Shown: one piece after another, positions 55,486 to 64,000 of the stretch | Layout of the letters: every line of letters begins with the position of its first letter | Numbering within the stretch: position 1 is the first letter of the stretch | Assembly (NCBI RefSeq): GCF_020037015.1 | Contig: NZ_JAIQDE010000030.1 | Location: 1-64,000, forward strand | Length of the DNA stretch: 64,000 nucleotides | From: Corallococcus sp. AS-1-6 | GTDB lineage: Bacteria; Myxococcota; Myxococcia; Myxococcales; Myxococcaceae | Direction of reading: 5' to 3' | Translations under genes and position numbers: made by a program | Notes under the pieces: model-generated | Database searches by the model: none | What the model was told of the DNA's origin: nothing | What the model saw: only the letters and a program-made list of their open reading frames with translations

Positions 55486-57420
55486 TCAGGGCTTGGGGGC
55501 CGAAGCCGTCGCGGGCTTCAGGTAGCGGTCGAGGAACGCCAGGATGCGCCGGTCCACCTCCGCCTCGTTCTTCTTCTTCCTGAAGCCGTGGCCCTCGTCG
55601 GGGAGCAGCAGGTACTCCACGGGCACGCCGTGCTTCTTCACCGCCGCCACGATGTCGTCCGACTCCGCCTGGAGGACGCGCGGGTCGTTGGCGCCCTGCA
55701 CGACGAACAGCGGCTTCTGGATGCGCTCCGTGTGGAAGAGGGGGGAGATCTCCCTGAGCATCGCCTCCTGCTTCTCCGGGTCACCTATCTCCTGGATCAT
55801 GGCCTGACGGAAGGCGCCCCACTCGGGCGGCATGCTCTTGAGCGTGCGCAGCCAGTTGGACACGCCGAAGACGTCCACGCCCACGTCGAAGGCGTCCGGG
55901 TGGAAGGCGAGCGCCGCCAGCACCATGTAGCCACCGTAGCTGGCGCCGAGGATGCCCACGCGCGAGCCATCCACGTACGGCAGGCTCGCCAGGTACTTGC
56001 GCGCCTCCACGCAGTCTCGCAGCGGATCCTTGCCGTGCTTCTGGTCGTCCGCCCTCCGGAACGACTTGCCGTAGCCGCCGCTGCCCCGGTTGTTGATGCC
56101 CAGCACCACGTAGCCGTGGTTCACCAGGTACTGGATGTAGTTGTTGTAGCCCCGGGTCGTCTCTCCGCCCGGGCCGCCATGCACGTAGACGATGGCGGGC
56201 GCCTTGTTCTGGGCCGTGGCCTGGTGCGGCTTGAAGAGCAGGTTGGGGATCTCCATCCCGTCGAAGGACTTGAAGCGCACCACCCGCGCGTCCACCAGGT
56301 CCTCCGGGTCCAATTCGCGGCTCATCGTGTCCGTCACGCGCGTGGTCTTCTTCGTGGCCAGGTCCTGGACGTAGAGGTTCGCGGAGGAGCGGTCCGTCTC
56401 CAGCAGGACCGCCAACTGCTTCTCGTCACGGGAGAAGACGGCTTCGGAGATCATCCCGGCGGGGAGCTGCGTCAGCGGGACCTGGGTGCCGGCCTTCACG
56501 TCGTGCAGGCGCACCTCGAAGCCGGCGTCCACGTTGATGACGGAGACGCGGAACGCCCCCGCGCGCGAGAAGGAGGTGTCGACGATGTCCCAGTCCGCCC
56601 TCTCCACGTCCTCCCACTTGCCGGCCTCCTTCGCCGGGCGCACCACGCGGGCGAACTCCGAGCCGTCGTCCGTGATGACGTACAGCTCGCCGGTGACGGG
56701 GTGGATGTCCCCCACCCGGTAGCTGGCCGAGCCCGTGTGGGGCGTGAGGTTCTTCAGCGTCTTCGTCGCGACGTCGTAGCGCCACACGTTGCCGTCCGAC
56801 GTGGTGACCGCCTCCTCCAGGGCCACCCAGCTCTCGTCCGGGGCCACGGCCGCGACGCCGAACCCTTTGTCGTTCCGGGCCAGCAGCGTGCGCGCGTACG
56901 TCTTCGCGTCATGGCGGTACACGTCCATGGCGCCCGGGTCGCGCTCGTTGGTGGTGATGTAGAACGCGCTGTCGTCGTGGCTGAAGCCCAGGAAGTGGGC
57001 CACGCCCTTCTTCATGGGCGTGAGGTCCTTCTCCTTGCCGTCCGGCGTGCGCACGTAGACGTGGGTCTGCTCATCGCCGCCCTTGTCGCGCTCGAAGAGG
57101 AAGCGGCCGTCACGCGGGAAGGCCCCCACCACGCGGAGGCTGTCCGTCTTCGAGCGCGTCAGCGCGGTGGGCTTGCCCCCGCCCACCGGCACGCTGTGGA
57201 CGTTGAAGATGCCGGACGCGTTCGACGAGAAGAGCAGTTGCCTGCCATCCGAGGTGAAGACCGGGGCCATCACCTCCGTGGACCCCAGGAACTGCTCCAC
57301 CGTGTACTGCTTCGACGGCCGGGCCGCCGGCGTGGCCGCCTTCTCGGGCGGGGCGGCCCCCAGCAGGGGCAGGAGCAACGTCGGGGCAAGGACACGGGCC
57401 AGGGACTTCCACGCGGGCAT
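55486..57420 (-). CDS. S9-family (prolyl oligopeptidase-type) serine peptidase, exported
   Basis: A 644-residue serine peptidase. A signal peptide (about 1–22) is followed by a beta-propeller (about 35–390) with WD40-like/TolB-like repeats (for example VFTSDGRQLLFSSNASG), and an alpha/beta hydrolase domain (about 395–644). The nucleophile is in LGASYGGYMV (about residue 497), the acid in GANDPRV (about 580) and the His in DEGHGF (about 612). Family members release dipeptides or act on short peptides. The ATG at 57420 follows GGAGG; frames beyond are not genic. Confidence 0.92.
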   Translation of the reverse strand: MPAWKSLARVLAPTLLLPLLGAAPPEKAATPAARPSKQYTVEQFLGSTEVMAPVFTSDGRQLLFSSNASGIFNVHSVPVGGGKPTALTRSKTDSLRVVGAFPRDGRFLFERDKGGDEQTHVYVRTPDGKEKDLTPMKKGVAHFLGFSHDDSAFYITTNERDPGAMDVYRHDAKTYARTLLARNDKGFGVAAVAPDESWVALEEAVTTSDGNVWRYDVATKTLKNLTPHTGSASYRVGDIHPVTGELYVITDDGSEFARVVRPAKEAGKWEDVERADWDIVDTSFSRAGAFRVSVINVDAGFEVRLHDVKAGTQVPLTQLPAGMISEAVFSRDEKQLAVLLETDRSSANLYVQDLATKKTTRVTDTMSRELDPEDLVDARVVRFKSFDGMEIPNLLFKPHQATAQNKAPAIVYVHGGPGGETTRGYNNYIQYLVNHGYVVLGINNRGSGGYGKSFRRADDQKHGKDPLRDCVEARKYLASLPYVDGSRVGILGASYGGYMVLAALAFHPDAFDVGVDVFGVSNWLRTLKSMPPEWGAFRQAMIQEIGDPEKQEAMLREISPLFHTERIQKPLFVVQGANDPRVLQAESDDIVAAVKKHGVPVEYLLLPDEGHGFRKKKNEAEVDRRILAFLDRYLKPATASAPKP

Positions 57421-57565
57421 GCGGCCTCCGGGAACGGTGGACAGGGGCACTCTGGGCCACGCCCCGCCGGGTTCAACAGGAGGCGGCGACAAACCTGACA
57501 TAAGGCTGTCACGGGCCGGGGCGACATTGAGTGCGTTCCCACAACGCGGCACCGGAGATACCGCC

Positions 57566-58015
57566 ATGAACCCGAACGACCTTCAGAAGACCCCTGCCCT
57601 GCGCGGCCTGCACACCTACGCGGGCGGCTGCCTGTGTGGCGCCGTGCGTTACGAGGCCACCGTGGACCTGGCGAGCGTGAGCCGCTGCAACTGCACCATC
57701 TGCATGAAGTACGGCTACGGCGGCGGCGCGGGGATGAAGCCGGACGCCTTCCGGCTCCTGAAGGGCCAGGACGCCCTCAAGAAGTACGGGCGCGACGGCA
57801 GCCCCAACACCCGCAGCTTCTGCTCGAACTGCGGCGTCGTGTGCTTCGGCGACGGCGACGTCCCGGAGCTGGGCGGGAAGTTCGTCTCCATCTACGTCAA
57901 CACGCTGGATGACGTGGACCCGTCGCTGCTCACCTTCGGGTACTGGGACGGCCGGCACGACAACTGGGCGGCCGGGATGCGCTCCACGCCGTGGCCCTTC
58001 CAGGCCGCCGCCTGA
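57566..58015 (+). CDS. GFA-family (DUF636-type) zinc protein
   Basis: A 149-residue protein of the glutathione-dependent formaldehyde-activating enzyme family, which binds two zinc ions. GGCLCGAVRYE (about 27), CNCTICMKYG (about 50) and FCSNCGVVCFG (about 92) provide the Cys ligands. Most members have no proven formaldehyde activity, so the reaction is not assigned. ATG at 57566 follows GGAG. Its stop is 4 bp from the convergent FAD protein gene. Confidence 0.9.
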   Translation: MNPNDLQKTPALRGLHTYAGGCLCGAVRYEATVDLASVSRCNCTICMKYGYGGGAGMKPDAFRLLKGQDALKKYGRDGSPNTRSFCSNCGVVCFGDGDVPELGGKFVSIYVNTLDDVDPSLLTFGYWDGRHDNWAAGMRSTPWPFQAAA

Positions 58016-58018
58016 GGC

Positions 58019-59674
58019 CTACACACTCCCCGCCGCGGCCCGGCCCGCGGCGCGGCCGGAGAAGATGCAGCCGCCCAGGAACGTGCCTTCCAGGGCGCGG
58101 TAGCCGTGGACGCCACCGCCTCCGAAGCCGGCCACCTCGCCTGCCGCATAGAGCCCTGGGATGGTCTGCCCCCTGGCGTTGAAGACGCGGCCCTGGAGGT
58201 CCGTCTCGAAGCCGCCCAGCGTCTTGCGCGTGAGGATGTTCAGCTTCACGCCGATGAGCGGCCCCGCCTTGGGGTCCAGGATGCGGTGCGGCTTCGCGGT
58301 GCGCACCAGCTTGTCACCCCGGTAGTTGCGCGCCTGCCGGATGGCCGCGAGCTGCAGGTCCTTGCTGAAGGGGTTGTCCATCTGCAGGTCGCGGGCCTTC
58401 ACCTCGCGCTCCACCGTGGCGAAGTCCAGCAGCGGGGTTTCCGTCTTCGCGTTCATCCCGGCGACCAGGTCGCGCAGGTTGTTGGAGATGACGAAGTCCT
58501 CGCCCTTCTCCTTGAAGGCCTCCACCGGGCCCATGGCCTTCTTGCCCACGGCGCGGTTGAGCACGCCCAGCCAGTCCTTGCCCGTGAGGTCCGGGTTCTG
58601 CTCCGAGCCGGAGAGCGCGAACTCCTTCTTGATGATCCACTGGTTGAGGATGAACCAGGTGTGCTCGTGGCCCGTCTTGAGGATGTGCTCCAGCGTGCCC
58701 AGCGTGTCGAAGCCGGGGAACAGCGGCGGCGGCAGGCGCTTGCCGGTGGCGTCCAGCCACAGCGAGCTGGGGCCCGGCAGGATGCGGATGCCGTGCCGGG
58801 GCCAGATGGGGTTCCAGTTCCGCAGGCCCTCCGTGTAGTGCCACATGCGGTCGCGGTTGATGAGGCGTCCGCCCGCGGCCTCCGTGATGGCGATCATCCG
58901 GCCGTCCACGTGGTCGGGCACGCCTTGAATCATGAACTTCGGCGCGGGGCCCATGCGCTGGGGCCACGCCTTGCGAACCAGCTCGTGGTTGCCGCCGATG
59001 CCGCCGGACGTGACGATGACCGCGCTCGCGCGCAGCTCGAAGTCACCTGTCGTCACGCGCGAGCTGCTGGCGCCGCGCGGGACGTCCGTGGGCTCCAGCG
59101 TCATGCCGCGCACGCCCACCACGGCGCCGTTCTGGGTGAGCAGCTCGTCCACGCGGTGGCGGAAGTGGAAGGTGAGGGTGCCCTTGGCCTCCGCGGCCCT
59201 GGCGCGGCGGACGAAGGGCTCCAGCACGCCGGGGCCGGTGCCCCAGGTGACGTGAAAGCGGGGGACGGAGTTGCCGTGGCCCACGGCGCCGTAGCCGCCG
59301 CGCTCCGCCCAGCCCACCACGGGGAACCAGCTCATGCCCTGTTGGACCAACCAGGGGCGCATCTCGCCCGCGGCGAAGTCGACGAAGGCCTCCGCCCACT
59401 TGCGCGGCCAGTGGTCCTCCTCGCGGTCGAATGCCGCGGTGCCCATCCAGTCCTCCAGCGCGAGCGCGTGGGAGTCCTTGATGCCCATGCGCCGCTGCTC
59501 GGGCGAGTCCACGAGGAACAGGCCGCCGAACGACCAGAACGCCTGGCCGCCCAGGTTCTGGGGGCCCTCCTGGTCCACCACGGCGACGCGCTTGCCCGCA
59601 TCCGCGAGCTCGGTCGCGGCGACGAGTCCCGCGAGCCCTCCGCCCACGACGATGACGTCCACTTCCTGTCCCAT
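58019..59674 (-). CDS. FAD-dependent oxidoreductase (FAD_binding_2, KstD/fumarate-reductase-like)
   Basis: A 551-residue flavoprotein. The N-terminal dinucleotide motif VVGGGLAGLVAATELADAG starts near residue 7, the FAD-binding EE-type Asp/Glu follows near 30 (VVDQEG), and the C-terminal FAD motif GLYAAGEVAGFGGGGVHGYRA and GTFLGG is near 500. This group includes ketosteroid dehydrogenases and fumarate-reductase-like enzymes; the substrate is unknown. The ATG at 59674 follows GGGAGG. Confidence 0.88.
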   Translation of the reverse strand: MGQEVDVIVVGGGLAGLVAATELADAGKRVAVVDQEGPQNLGGQAFWSFGGLFLVDSPEQRRMGIKDSHALALEDWMGTAAFDREEDHWPRKWAEAFVDFAAGEMRPWLVQQGMSWFPVVGWAERGGYGAVGHGNSVPRFHVTWGTGPGVLEPFVRRARAAEAKGTLTFHFRHRVDELLTQNGAVVGVRGMTLEPTDVPRGASSSRVTTGDFELRASAVIVTSGGIGGNHELVRKAWPQRMGPAPKFMIQGVPDHVDGRMIAITEAAGGRLINRDRMWHYTEGLRNWNPIWPRHGIRILPGPSSLWLDATGKRLPPPLFPGFDTLGTLEHILKTGHEHTWFILNQWIIKKEFALSGSEQNPDLTGKDWLGVLNRAVGKKAMGPVEAFKEKGEDFVISNNLRDLVAGMNAKTETPLLDFATVEREVKARDLQMDNPFSKDLQLAAIRQARNYRGDKLVRTAKPHRILDPKAGPLIGVKLNILTRKTLGGFETDLQGRVFNARGQTIPGLYAAGEVAGFGGGGVHGYRALEGTFLGGCIFSGRAAGRAAAGSV

Positions 59675-59781
59675 GCGTGCCTCCCGGTAGCACCTGGCGC
59701 GCGGATGATAGCGTTTCGCGCGGATGACAGACGTTCCTTCACCAGCGCATCCGCACGCTCCGGAGGCTAGACTCCCCGCGC

Positions 59782-60486
59782 ATGGATCCAGGTGTGAAGG
59801 GAAACACGGGACCGCTGGGCCATGATGCCGCCGCCTACGCGCAGCGTCAGGACGGGCTGTCCCCGGAGCCGCTGCGGGACGCGGCCTGGAGCGTGGCGGG
59901 GCAGCGGGCCTTCGGCGTGGTGCTCGACGTGGGGTCGGGCAGTGGCGGGTGGATCCGCCGGCTGCAGCGGAACCCGGCCGTCGAGCGCATCCTGAGCACG
60001 GACATCCACGACGCGGGCGCAAGCCGCCTGCCGGGCGTGGAGTTCCAGCTCCGGGACGTGTCCCGGGACGCGCTGCCGTGGGGCGACGCGTCGGTGGACT
60101 GGGTGTTCGCCATTGAAGTGCTGGAGCACCTGGCCAACCCGCGCCACTTCGTGAAGGAGGCCTTCCGCGTGCTCAAGCCCGGAGGCCACCTCTTCTTCAC
60201 CACGCCCAACAACGACAGCCTGACGGCGCGCCTGTCCTTCCTGGTCCGGGGCTACTTCCCCGCGTTCTGCGAGCAGGACTACCGGGACTCCGGACACATC
60301 ACGCCCATCACGGAGCTGGACGCGCGGCGCATGGCCGTGGAGGCGGGGTTCCAGTCCATTGACTTCGACTATCCACTGCCCGGGCGGATTCCCCGCAGCA
60401 GCGTGTACTGGCAGCGGTTCCTGCCGGGGCTGCGCGGCCGGTGGTGGAGCGACGGGCTGTTCGCGCTGCTGACGCGCCCGCGCTGA
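59782..60486 (+). CDS. Class I SAM-dependent methyltransferase
   Basis: A 234-residue methyltransferase of the Methyltransf_11 type. SAM binding motif I reads VVLDVGSGSGGWIRRL (about 46), an acidic residue follows in STDIHD, motif with FAIEVLEHL (about 110) and the post-motif VLKPGGHLFFTTPNND (about 132) are present. The acceptor is unknown; the type is common in quinone, lipid and glycan methylation. It is divergent from the FAD protein gene with about 105 bp between. Confidence 0.88.
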   Translation: MDPGVKGNTGPLGHDAAAYAQRQDGLSPEPLRDAAWSVAGQRAFGVVLDVGSGSGGWIRRLQRNPAVERILSTDIHDAGASRLPGVEFQLRDVSRDALPWGDASVDWVFAIEVLEHLANPRHFVKEAFRVLKPGGHLFFTTPNNDSLTARLSFLVRGYFPAFCEQDYRDSGHITPITELDARRMAVEAGFQSIDFDYPLPGRIPRSSVYWQRFLPGLRGRWWSDGLFALLTRPR

Positions 60487-60561
60487 AAAGACAGGGGACG
60501 GGACTGGCCGCCTGTTCAGGCTCCGTGATACCCCTCCGCCGCGAACCAGAGAGGAGCGCGG

Positions 60562-61128
60562 ATGCAACAGCGTTGCGTGTGGGTGGGGACGGATCCGCTG
60601 TACCAGACCTACCACGACGAGGAGTGGGGTGTGCCCGTGCGCGACAGCCGCGCGCTCTGGGAGATGCTGATGCTGGAGGGCTTCCAGGCGGGGCTCGCGT
60701 GGATCGTCATCCTTCGCAAGCGCGAGGCCTTCCGGAAGGCGTTCAAGGGCTTCGACCCGAAGGTGGTGGCGCGCTTCACGGAGAAGGACGTCACGCGCCT
60801 GATGGCGGATGAGGGCATCGTCCGGGCGCGCGCGAAGATTGAAGCCACCATCGGCAACGCGCGCGCCTACTTGAAGATGCAGGAGGCGGGCGAGGACTTC
60901 TCCTCGTTCGTCTGGGGCATGGCGGGCGGGAAGCCCCTCCGCAACGCATGGAAGGGCCGGGGCGACGTGCCGGCGAAGACGGAGCTGTCGGAGGCGTACT
61001 CCAAGGCCTTCAAGCAGCGGGGCTTCAAGTTCGTGGGGCCGGTCATCGTCTACGCGTGGATGCAGGCCACGGGCATCGTGGATGACCACACGGTGGACTG
61101 CTTCCGGCACGGCGTGCGGCACCGGTGA
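60562..61128 (+). CDS. tag: DNA-3-methyladenine glycosylase I
   Basis: Base-excision-repair enzyme that removes 3-methyladenine. The 188-residue protein starts with QRCVWVGTDPLYQTYHDEEWG, providing the Cys and His of the zinc snap, and ends with DDHTVDCF, providing the other His and Cys. The helix-hairpin-helix region with the catalytic Glu (MLEGFQAGLAW) is intact. Starts after GAGAGGAGCG. Confidence 0.96.
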   Translation: MQQRCVWVGTDPLYQTYHDEEWGVPVRDSRALWEMLMLEGFQAGLAWIVILRKREAFRKAFKGFDPKVVARFTEKDVTRLMADEGIVRARAKIEATIGNARAYLKMQEAGEDFSSFVWGMAGGKPLRNAWKGRGDVPAKTELSEAYSKAFKQRGFKFVGPVIVYAWMQATGIVDDHTVDCFRHGVRHR

Positions 61129-61160
61129 AGTGAAATGATGAACCACCTGGAAGGAATGCG

Positions 61161-61547
61161 ATGCGGATCAGCGTGACGAGCGTGATGGTGGATGACCAGT
61201 CCAAGGCCCTGAAGTTCTACACGGAGGTCCTGGGCTTCGTGCTGAAGGTGGACGTCCCGCTGGGCCCCAAGGACCGGTGGCTGACCGTCGTCGCGCCGGA
61301 CGCGCCGGAGGGCACGCAGCTGCTGCTGGAGCCCATGGGCTTCGCGCCCGCGCGCGTGTTCCAGAAGGCGCTGTTCGACGCGGGCATCCCGTTGACGTCG
61401 TTCGGCGTCGACAACTGTGAAGCGGAATATGAACGCATGGTGAAACTGGGCGTGGTGTTCCGCAGCAAGCCCACGGTCATGGGCCCCGTCACCGCCGCTG
61501 TCTTCGAGGACACTTGCGGCAACCTCATCCAGATGGCGCAGGTCTGA
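61161..61547 (+). CDS. VOC-superfamily (glyoxalase/bleomycin-resistance-like) protein
   Basis: A 128-residue protein with two beta-alpha-beta-beta-beta modules. VTSVMVDDQSKALKFYTEVLGF is the typical start of the VOC fold, and VFEDTCGNLIQMAQ holds the usual metal-ligand Glu position near the end. Substrate unknown. It lies 32 bp after tag on the same strand, so the two may form one unit. Confidence 0.9.
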   Translation: MRISVTSVMVDDQSKALKFYTEVLGFVLKVDVPLGPKDRWLTVVAPDAPEGTQLLLEPMGFAPARVFQKALFDAGIPLTSFGVDNCEAEYERMVKLGVVFRSKPTVMGPVTAAVFEDTCGNLIQMAQV

Positions 61548-61597
61548 GCCTTGTGTTGAGGCCCCGGGCTCCCGGGGTGTTGCGCTAGCGTGGGGCC

Positions 61598-62680
61598 ATG
61601 TCTTCGGAGCGCGGTAGGGGCCGTGTCCGCACGGTGGAGGAATGGTTGGGGCGGCTCTCGTCGCGTGACGCGGGAGCACGCGAGGAGGCGCAGTCGGCGC
61701 TGGAGGAGTTGCTGGTGTCCGGGCCGCCGGAGTCGCGGGAGCGGACCGCGCGGGCGCTCCTGGAGGAGCTGGGGCGACCGGGGACGACCGTCGCGGAGCC
61801 CCTGCTGTTCCTGTTGCAGCGGAGCTGGTGGCCTCCGCAGGCGGGCCTCACCGGGCTCGCCGTCCAGAGCGTGCTGGCGGTGCTGCCGCGGCTGGAGGCG
61901 GACGCCCCGGCCCTGGAGAACGCGGCGAGCGTGCTCGCCGGGGTGTGCCGGGTGGACCCCTTCCAGCTCGCCGCGCTGGACGGGCTGTTCCAGCGCCCGG
62001 AGGCGTCGGTGCGCGGCGCCATGGCGCGCGTGGTGGGGCGGCTGGGGACCGCCGCGGCGTCGGAGCTGCGCCAGTTGCTGGCGCTCCTGGAGGACGAGGA
62101 GCCCGTGGCCCTCTCCGCGCTGGAGTCCCTGGCCGCGCTCGCCCCGCTGGCGCCGGACCTCACCGCGCCCCGGCTGCTGGAGCAGGTGCGCAAGTCGGAC
62201 GGAGCGCGCCTCTACCTGGCGCTGGTGTCGCTGCGGGGCCTGCTGGAGGAGCTGAACGGAGAGGCGCGGCCCGCGCCCGCGCTGCCGGACCTGGAGCCCG
62301 CGCTGCTGCGTGCGTTGACCGCGCCGGAGGCACCCATCCGGCAGGAGGCGGCGGCGCTGCTGGGGGTGCGCGGCCCGCTGTCGCCGGAGGCCGTCTCGGC
62401 CCTGCGCGAGCACCTCCGCGACGAGAGCCCGCACGTCGCGGCCCGCTCCGCCGTGGCGCTGGTGCGCTCCGGTGCTCCGGCGGCGGAGGCCCTCTTCCTG
62501 CTGAAGGGCCAGTTGGGCCCGGCCGCGTCCCGCGAGCTCCAGGAGGCCGCGGTGGCCGCGCTGGAGGAAGCGGACCCGGCCCGGTTGGGCCGGGCCCGGG
62601 GGATGCTGGAGACGGCGGCTCGCGACGCGGCGGGGCTGACGCGCGAGGCCCTCTTCGAGCTGCTGGGGCAGTTGCCCTGA
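61598..62680 (+). CDS. HEAT-repeat protein
   Basis: A 360-residue all-helical protein made of about ten paired-helix repeats, such as REEAQSALEELLVSG and RQEAAALLGVRGPL-type units, which form an elongated solenoid used for protein–protein contact. No catalytic residues or signal peptide are seen. Function cannot be assigned. Convergent with the chitinase-like gene. Confidence 0.78.
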   Translation: MSSERGRGRVRTVEEWLGRLSSRDAGAREEAQSALEELLVSGPPESRERTARALLEELGRPGTTVAEPLLFLLQRSWWPPQAGLTGLAVQSVLAVLPRLEADAPALENAASVLAGVCRVDPFQLAALDGLFQRPEASVRGAMARVVGRLGTAAASELRQLLALLEDEEPVALSALESLAALAPLAPDLTAPRLLEQVRKSDGARLYLALVSLRGLLEELNGEARPAPALPDLEPALLRALTAPEAPIRQEAAALLGVRGPLSPEAVSALREHLRDESPHVAARSAVALVRSGAPAAEALFLLKGQLGPAASRELQEAAVAALEEADPARLGRARGMLETAARDAAGLTREALFELLGQLP

Positions 62681-62684
62681 GGCG

Positions 62685-63896
62685 TCAGCAGCCCAGGTTG
62701 CTGCCGGGGCTCACGCCGAGCATGGAGCAGAACTGGAGGTACTTGTCGATGCGGCTCTGCACCTGGCCGGGGTTGCGGCCGTAGCACTCCACCGACCCGT
62801 TGATGGTGCGGATGGTCTCACCGAAGCCCGCGCCGTTGACGATGGCGTTGTGGGCCGTCATGGAGCCCGCGCCGTTCTGCGTGGTCCAGAACCAGAAGCC
62901 CGTGCGCCACGCGGCGTTGGCGTCCTGGGCCAGCAGGTCCGGGTTCGCCTGGAGCGGCAGGCCCAGCGCGTTGCCCGCGGCGCAGTAGTTGCCATTCCAC
63001 GACAACTGCATGGGGCCGCGGCCGTAGTACCGCTTGCCCGCGGCGCAGAAGCAGCCCGGAGGTCCCCACGACGTGTCGCAGTAGTCGCCCTTGTTGATCT
63101 CCTCGATGTACACGAGCCCGCCCGTCTCGTGCGACACGTTGGCCAGGAAGGCGGCCACCTCGCGCTTGCGCGTGTCGGTGTCACCCGTCGTCGCCACGCT
63201 CGGGAAGGTGTTCGCGGCGGCGATGAGCGCGTCGTACGTGTAGAAGCCGTTGCGGCTGGGGAACATGGTGTTGAACGTCTCGCGGGTGAGGATGCCCCCG
63301 AAGCCCGTGCCGCCGCTCCCGCCACCGGAGACCTTGTCGAACGTCCAGCGCTGGTTGTCGCGGTCCGCGTAGTACGGGTATTGGACGATGAGGGTGCCGT
63401 TGTCGAAGGAGCCCCACGACAGGTCCATGGCCATGCCGGTGTGGCGCGGGTGGAAGCTGAACTGCGTGCCGCCCCGGTTGATGAACTGGAACTGCTGGTT
63501 GGCGCCGTCGACGTAGGTCCACTGGTGGAGGACCGCGTTCTCCGCGGTGCTGACCCCCTGGATGTCCAGGGCCTTGCCGCTGTTGACGTTGATGATCTTG
63601 AAGAACCCGCCCGACGTGGGCGAGATGTGGAACTTCTGCGCGTTGGTGCCGTTGCAGTCCCACTGCTGCACCTTCGCGCCGTCCGCCGTGCTGGACGACG
63701 CCACGTCGATGCACTTGTTCGTGCGCACCGAGCGGATGACGTAGTCGCCCTCCGTGATGGTCGACACCACGGCGGCGCTCTCCACCTGACCCACGGTTTC
63801 TTGCGCGGTGTCTCCGGTCTCCGGCCCCGAGCAGCCCGCCAGCGCGCCCACGACTCCCAGCAACGACAGACCGCGGATGATTCCCTTGTGGCTCAT
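62685..63896 (-). CDS. GH19 chitinase-like lipoprotein with ricin-type lectin domain
   Basis: A 403-residue secreted lipoprotein. The signal peptide and lipobox (LAGCSG, Cys23) are followed by a ricin-B-type beta-trefoil (about 45–185) with the QXW-type motifs AKVQQWD and NQRWTF. After a Gly/Ser linker the GH19 lysozyme-like domain (about 195–403) carries FLANVSHETGG with the catalytic Glu and YYGRGPMQLSWNGNY. The enzyme likely hydrolyses chitin or related glucosamine polymers, or peptidoglycan; it may serve predation on fungi or bacteria. The ATG at 63896 follows GGGAG; 63908 is an alternative. Confidence 0.9.
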   Translation of the reverse strand: MSHKGIIRGLSLLGVVGALAGCSGPETGDTAQETVGQVESAAVVSTITEGDYVIRSVRTNKCIDVASSSTADGAKVQQWDCNGTNAQKFHISPTSGGFFKIINVNSGKALDIQGVSTAENAVLHQWTYVDGANQQFQFINRGGTQFSFHPRHTGMAMDLSWGSFDNGTLIVQYPYYADRDNQRWTFDKVSGGGSGGTGFGGILTRETFNTMFPSRNGFYTYDALIAAANTFPSVATTGDTDTRKREVAAFLANVSHETGGLVYIEEINKGDYCDTSWGPPGCFCAAGKRYYGRGPMQLSWNGNYCAAGNALGLPLQANPDLLAQDANAAWRTGFWFWTTQNGAGSMTAHNAIVNGAGFGETIRTINGSVECYGRNPGQVQSRIDKYLQFCSMLGVSPGSNLGC

Positions 63897-63957
63897 GACG
63901 TCTCCCATGGGTACCGCCAGCAGGTGGAGGAACTCCTGGGAGGTGCACGTGTCCATC

Positions 63958-63998
63958 CCAGGTAGACTTTGTTTTCCGAAAGAACAAAGTCTGCCTGG
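63958..63998. repeat. Long inverted repeat upstream of the chitinase-like gene
   Basis: Arms CCAGGTAGACTTTGTT (63958–63973) and AACAAAGTCTGCCTGG (63983–63998) pair over 15 of 16 positions (one T·G) with a 9-nt loop. It could be an intrinsic terminator of a leftward gene outside the window or a regulator site for the chitinase-like gene. The window ends two bases later. Confidence 0.75.
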
Positions 63999-64000
63999 CT

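Noticed and set aside
55010-55525. Plus-strand frame of 171 codons across the tRNA-like element and hairpins
   Set aside because: Arg/Gly-rich sequence without a motif, across three structured elements and with no ribosome binding site.

Overview
The window is chromosomal DNA from a myxobacterium, most likely of the Myxococcus/Corallococcus group. The support is very high GC with strongly GC-biased third codon positions, a TonB–ExbB–ExbD–ExbD cluster divergent from an Oar-like TonB-dependent outer-membrane protein, many lipoproteins, a Ser/Thr kinase carrying a PilZ domain, and a mostly housekeeping layout with short gaps. No prophage, insertion sequence, CRISPR array or rRNA is visible. The coding strand changes often, so most transcription units are short.

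Layout. 0.2–8.8 kb: an M23 endopeptidase lipoprotein, an HU-family protein, a beta-helix lipoprotein, an alpha/beta hydrolase, pssA, cinA, a polytopic membrane protein and a DUF1285 protein. 8.8–13 kb: recA, a type II NADH dehydrogenase and a comM/yifB AAA+ ATPase. 13.2–20 kb: the tonB-exbB-exbD-exbD operon with a good intrinsic terminator, divergent from the Oar-like receptor and a lipoprotein. 20–26.5 kb: a radical SAM protein with a low-GC patch inside it, several uncharacterised proteins, plsY and a THUMP-type RNA methyltransferase. 26.5–35.6 kb: ftsK, a zinc-finger protein, gatCAB (amidation of misacylated Glu-tRNAGln/Asp-tRNAAsn), a nitrilase-family protein and a 2-oxoglutarate-type oxygenase. 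35.7–43.5 kb: a multidomain kinase, a Cys-rich lipoprotein, rplU-rpmA-obg with a histone-H1-like Obg tail, trmH, lolA and a lipoprotein. 43.7–48.4 kb: rimO, an exported protein, yajQ and an RNase J gene, all on the minus strand. 48.5–51.5 kb: a BlaI-type repressor with two perfect dyad operators, overlapping a BlaR1-like M56 protease fused to an MltD-like lytic transglycosylase. 51.5–55.1 kb: a ClpB-like AAA+ protein fused to a release-factor-2-like module without its GGQ and SPF motifs, an HNH endonuclease, and a tRNA-Trp-like element just upstream of the HNH gene. 55.2–64 kb: a 52-codon small ORF, an S9 peptidase, a GFA-family protein, an FAD oxidoreductase, a methyltransferase, tag, a VOC protein, a HEAT-repeat protein and a lectin/GH19 chitinase-like lipoprotein.

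The two most unusual places are 48.5–50.6 kb (an apparent BlaI/BlaR1 signalling pair whose sensor half is a peptidoglycan-cleaving fold instead of a penicillin-binding domain) and 51.5–55.1 kb (the Clp–RF2 fusion next to an HNH nuclease and a tRNA-like element, all pointing at translation or RNA quality control). All functions are inferred from sequence motifs read by eye; no database search was run.
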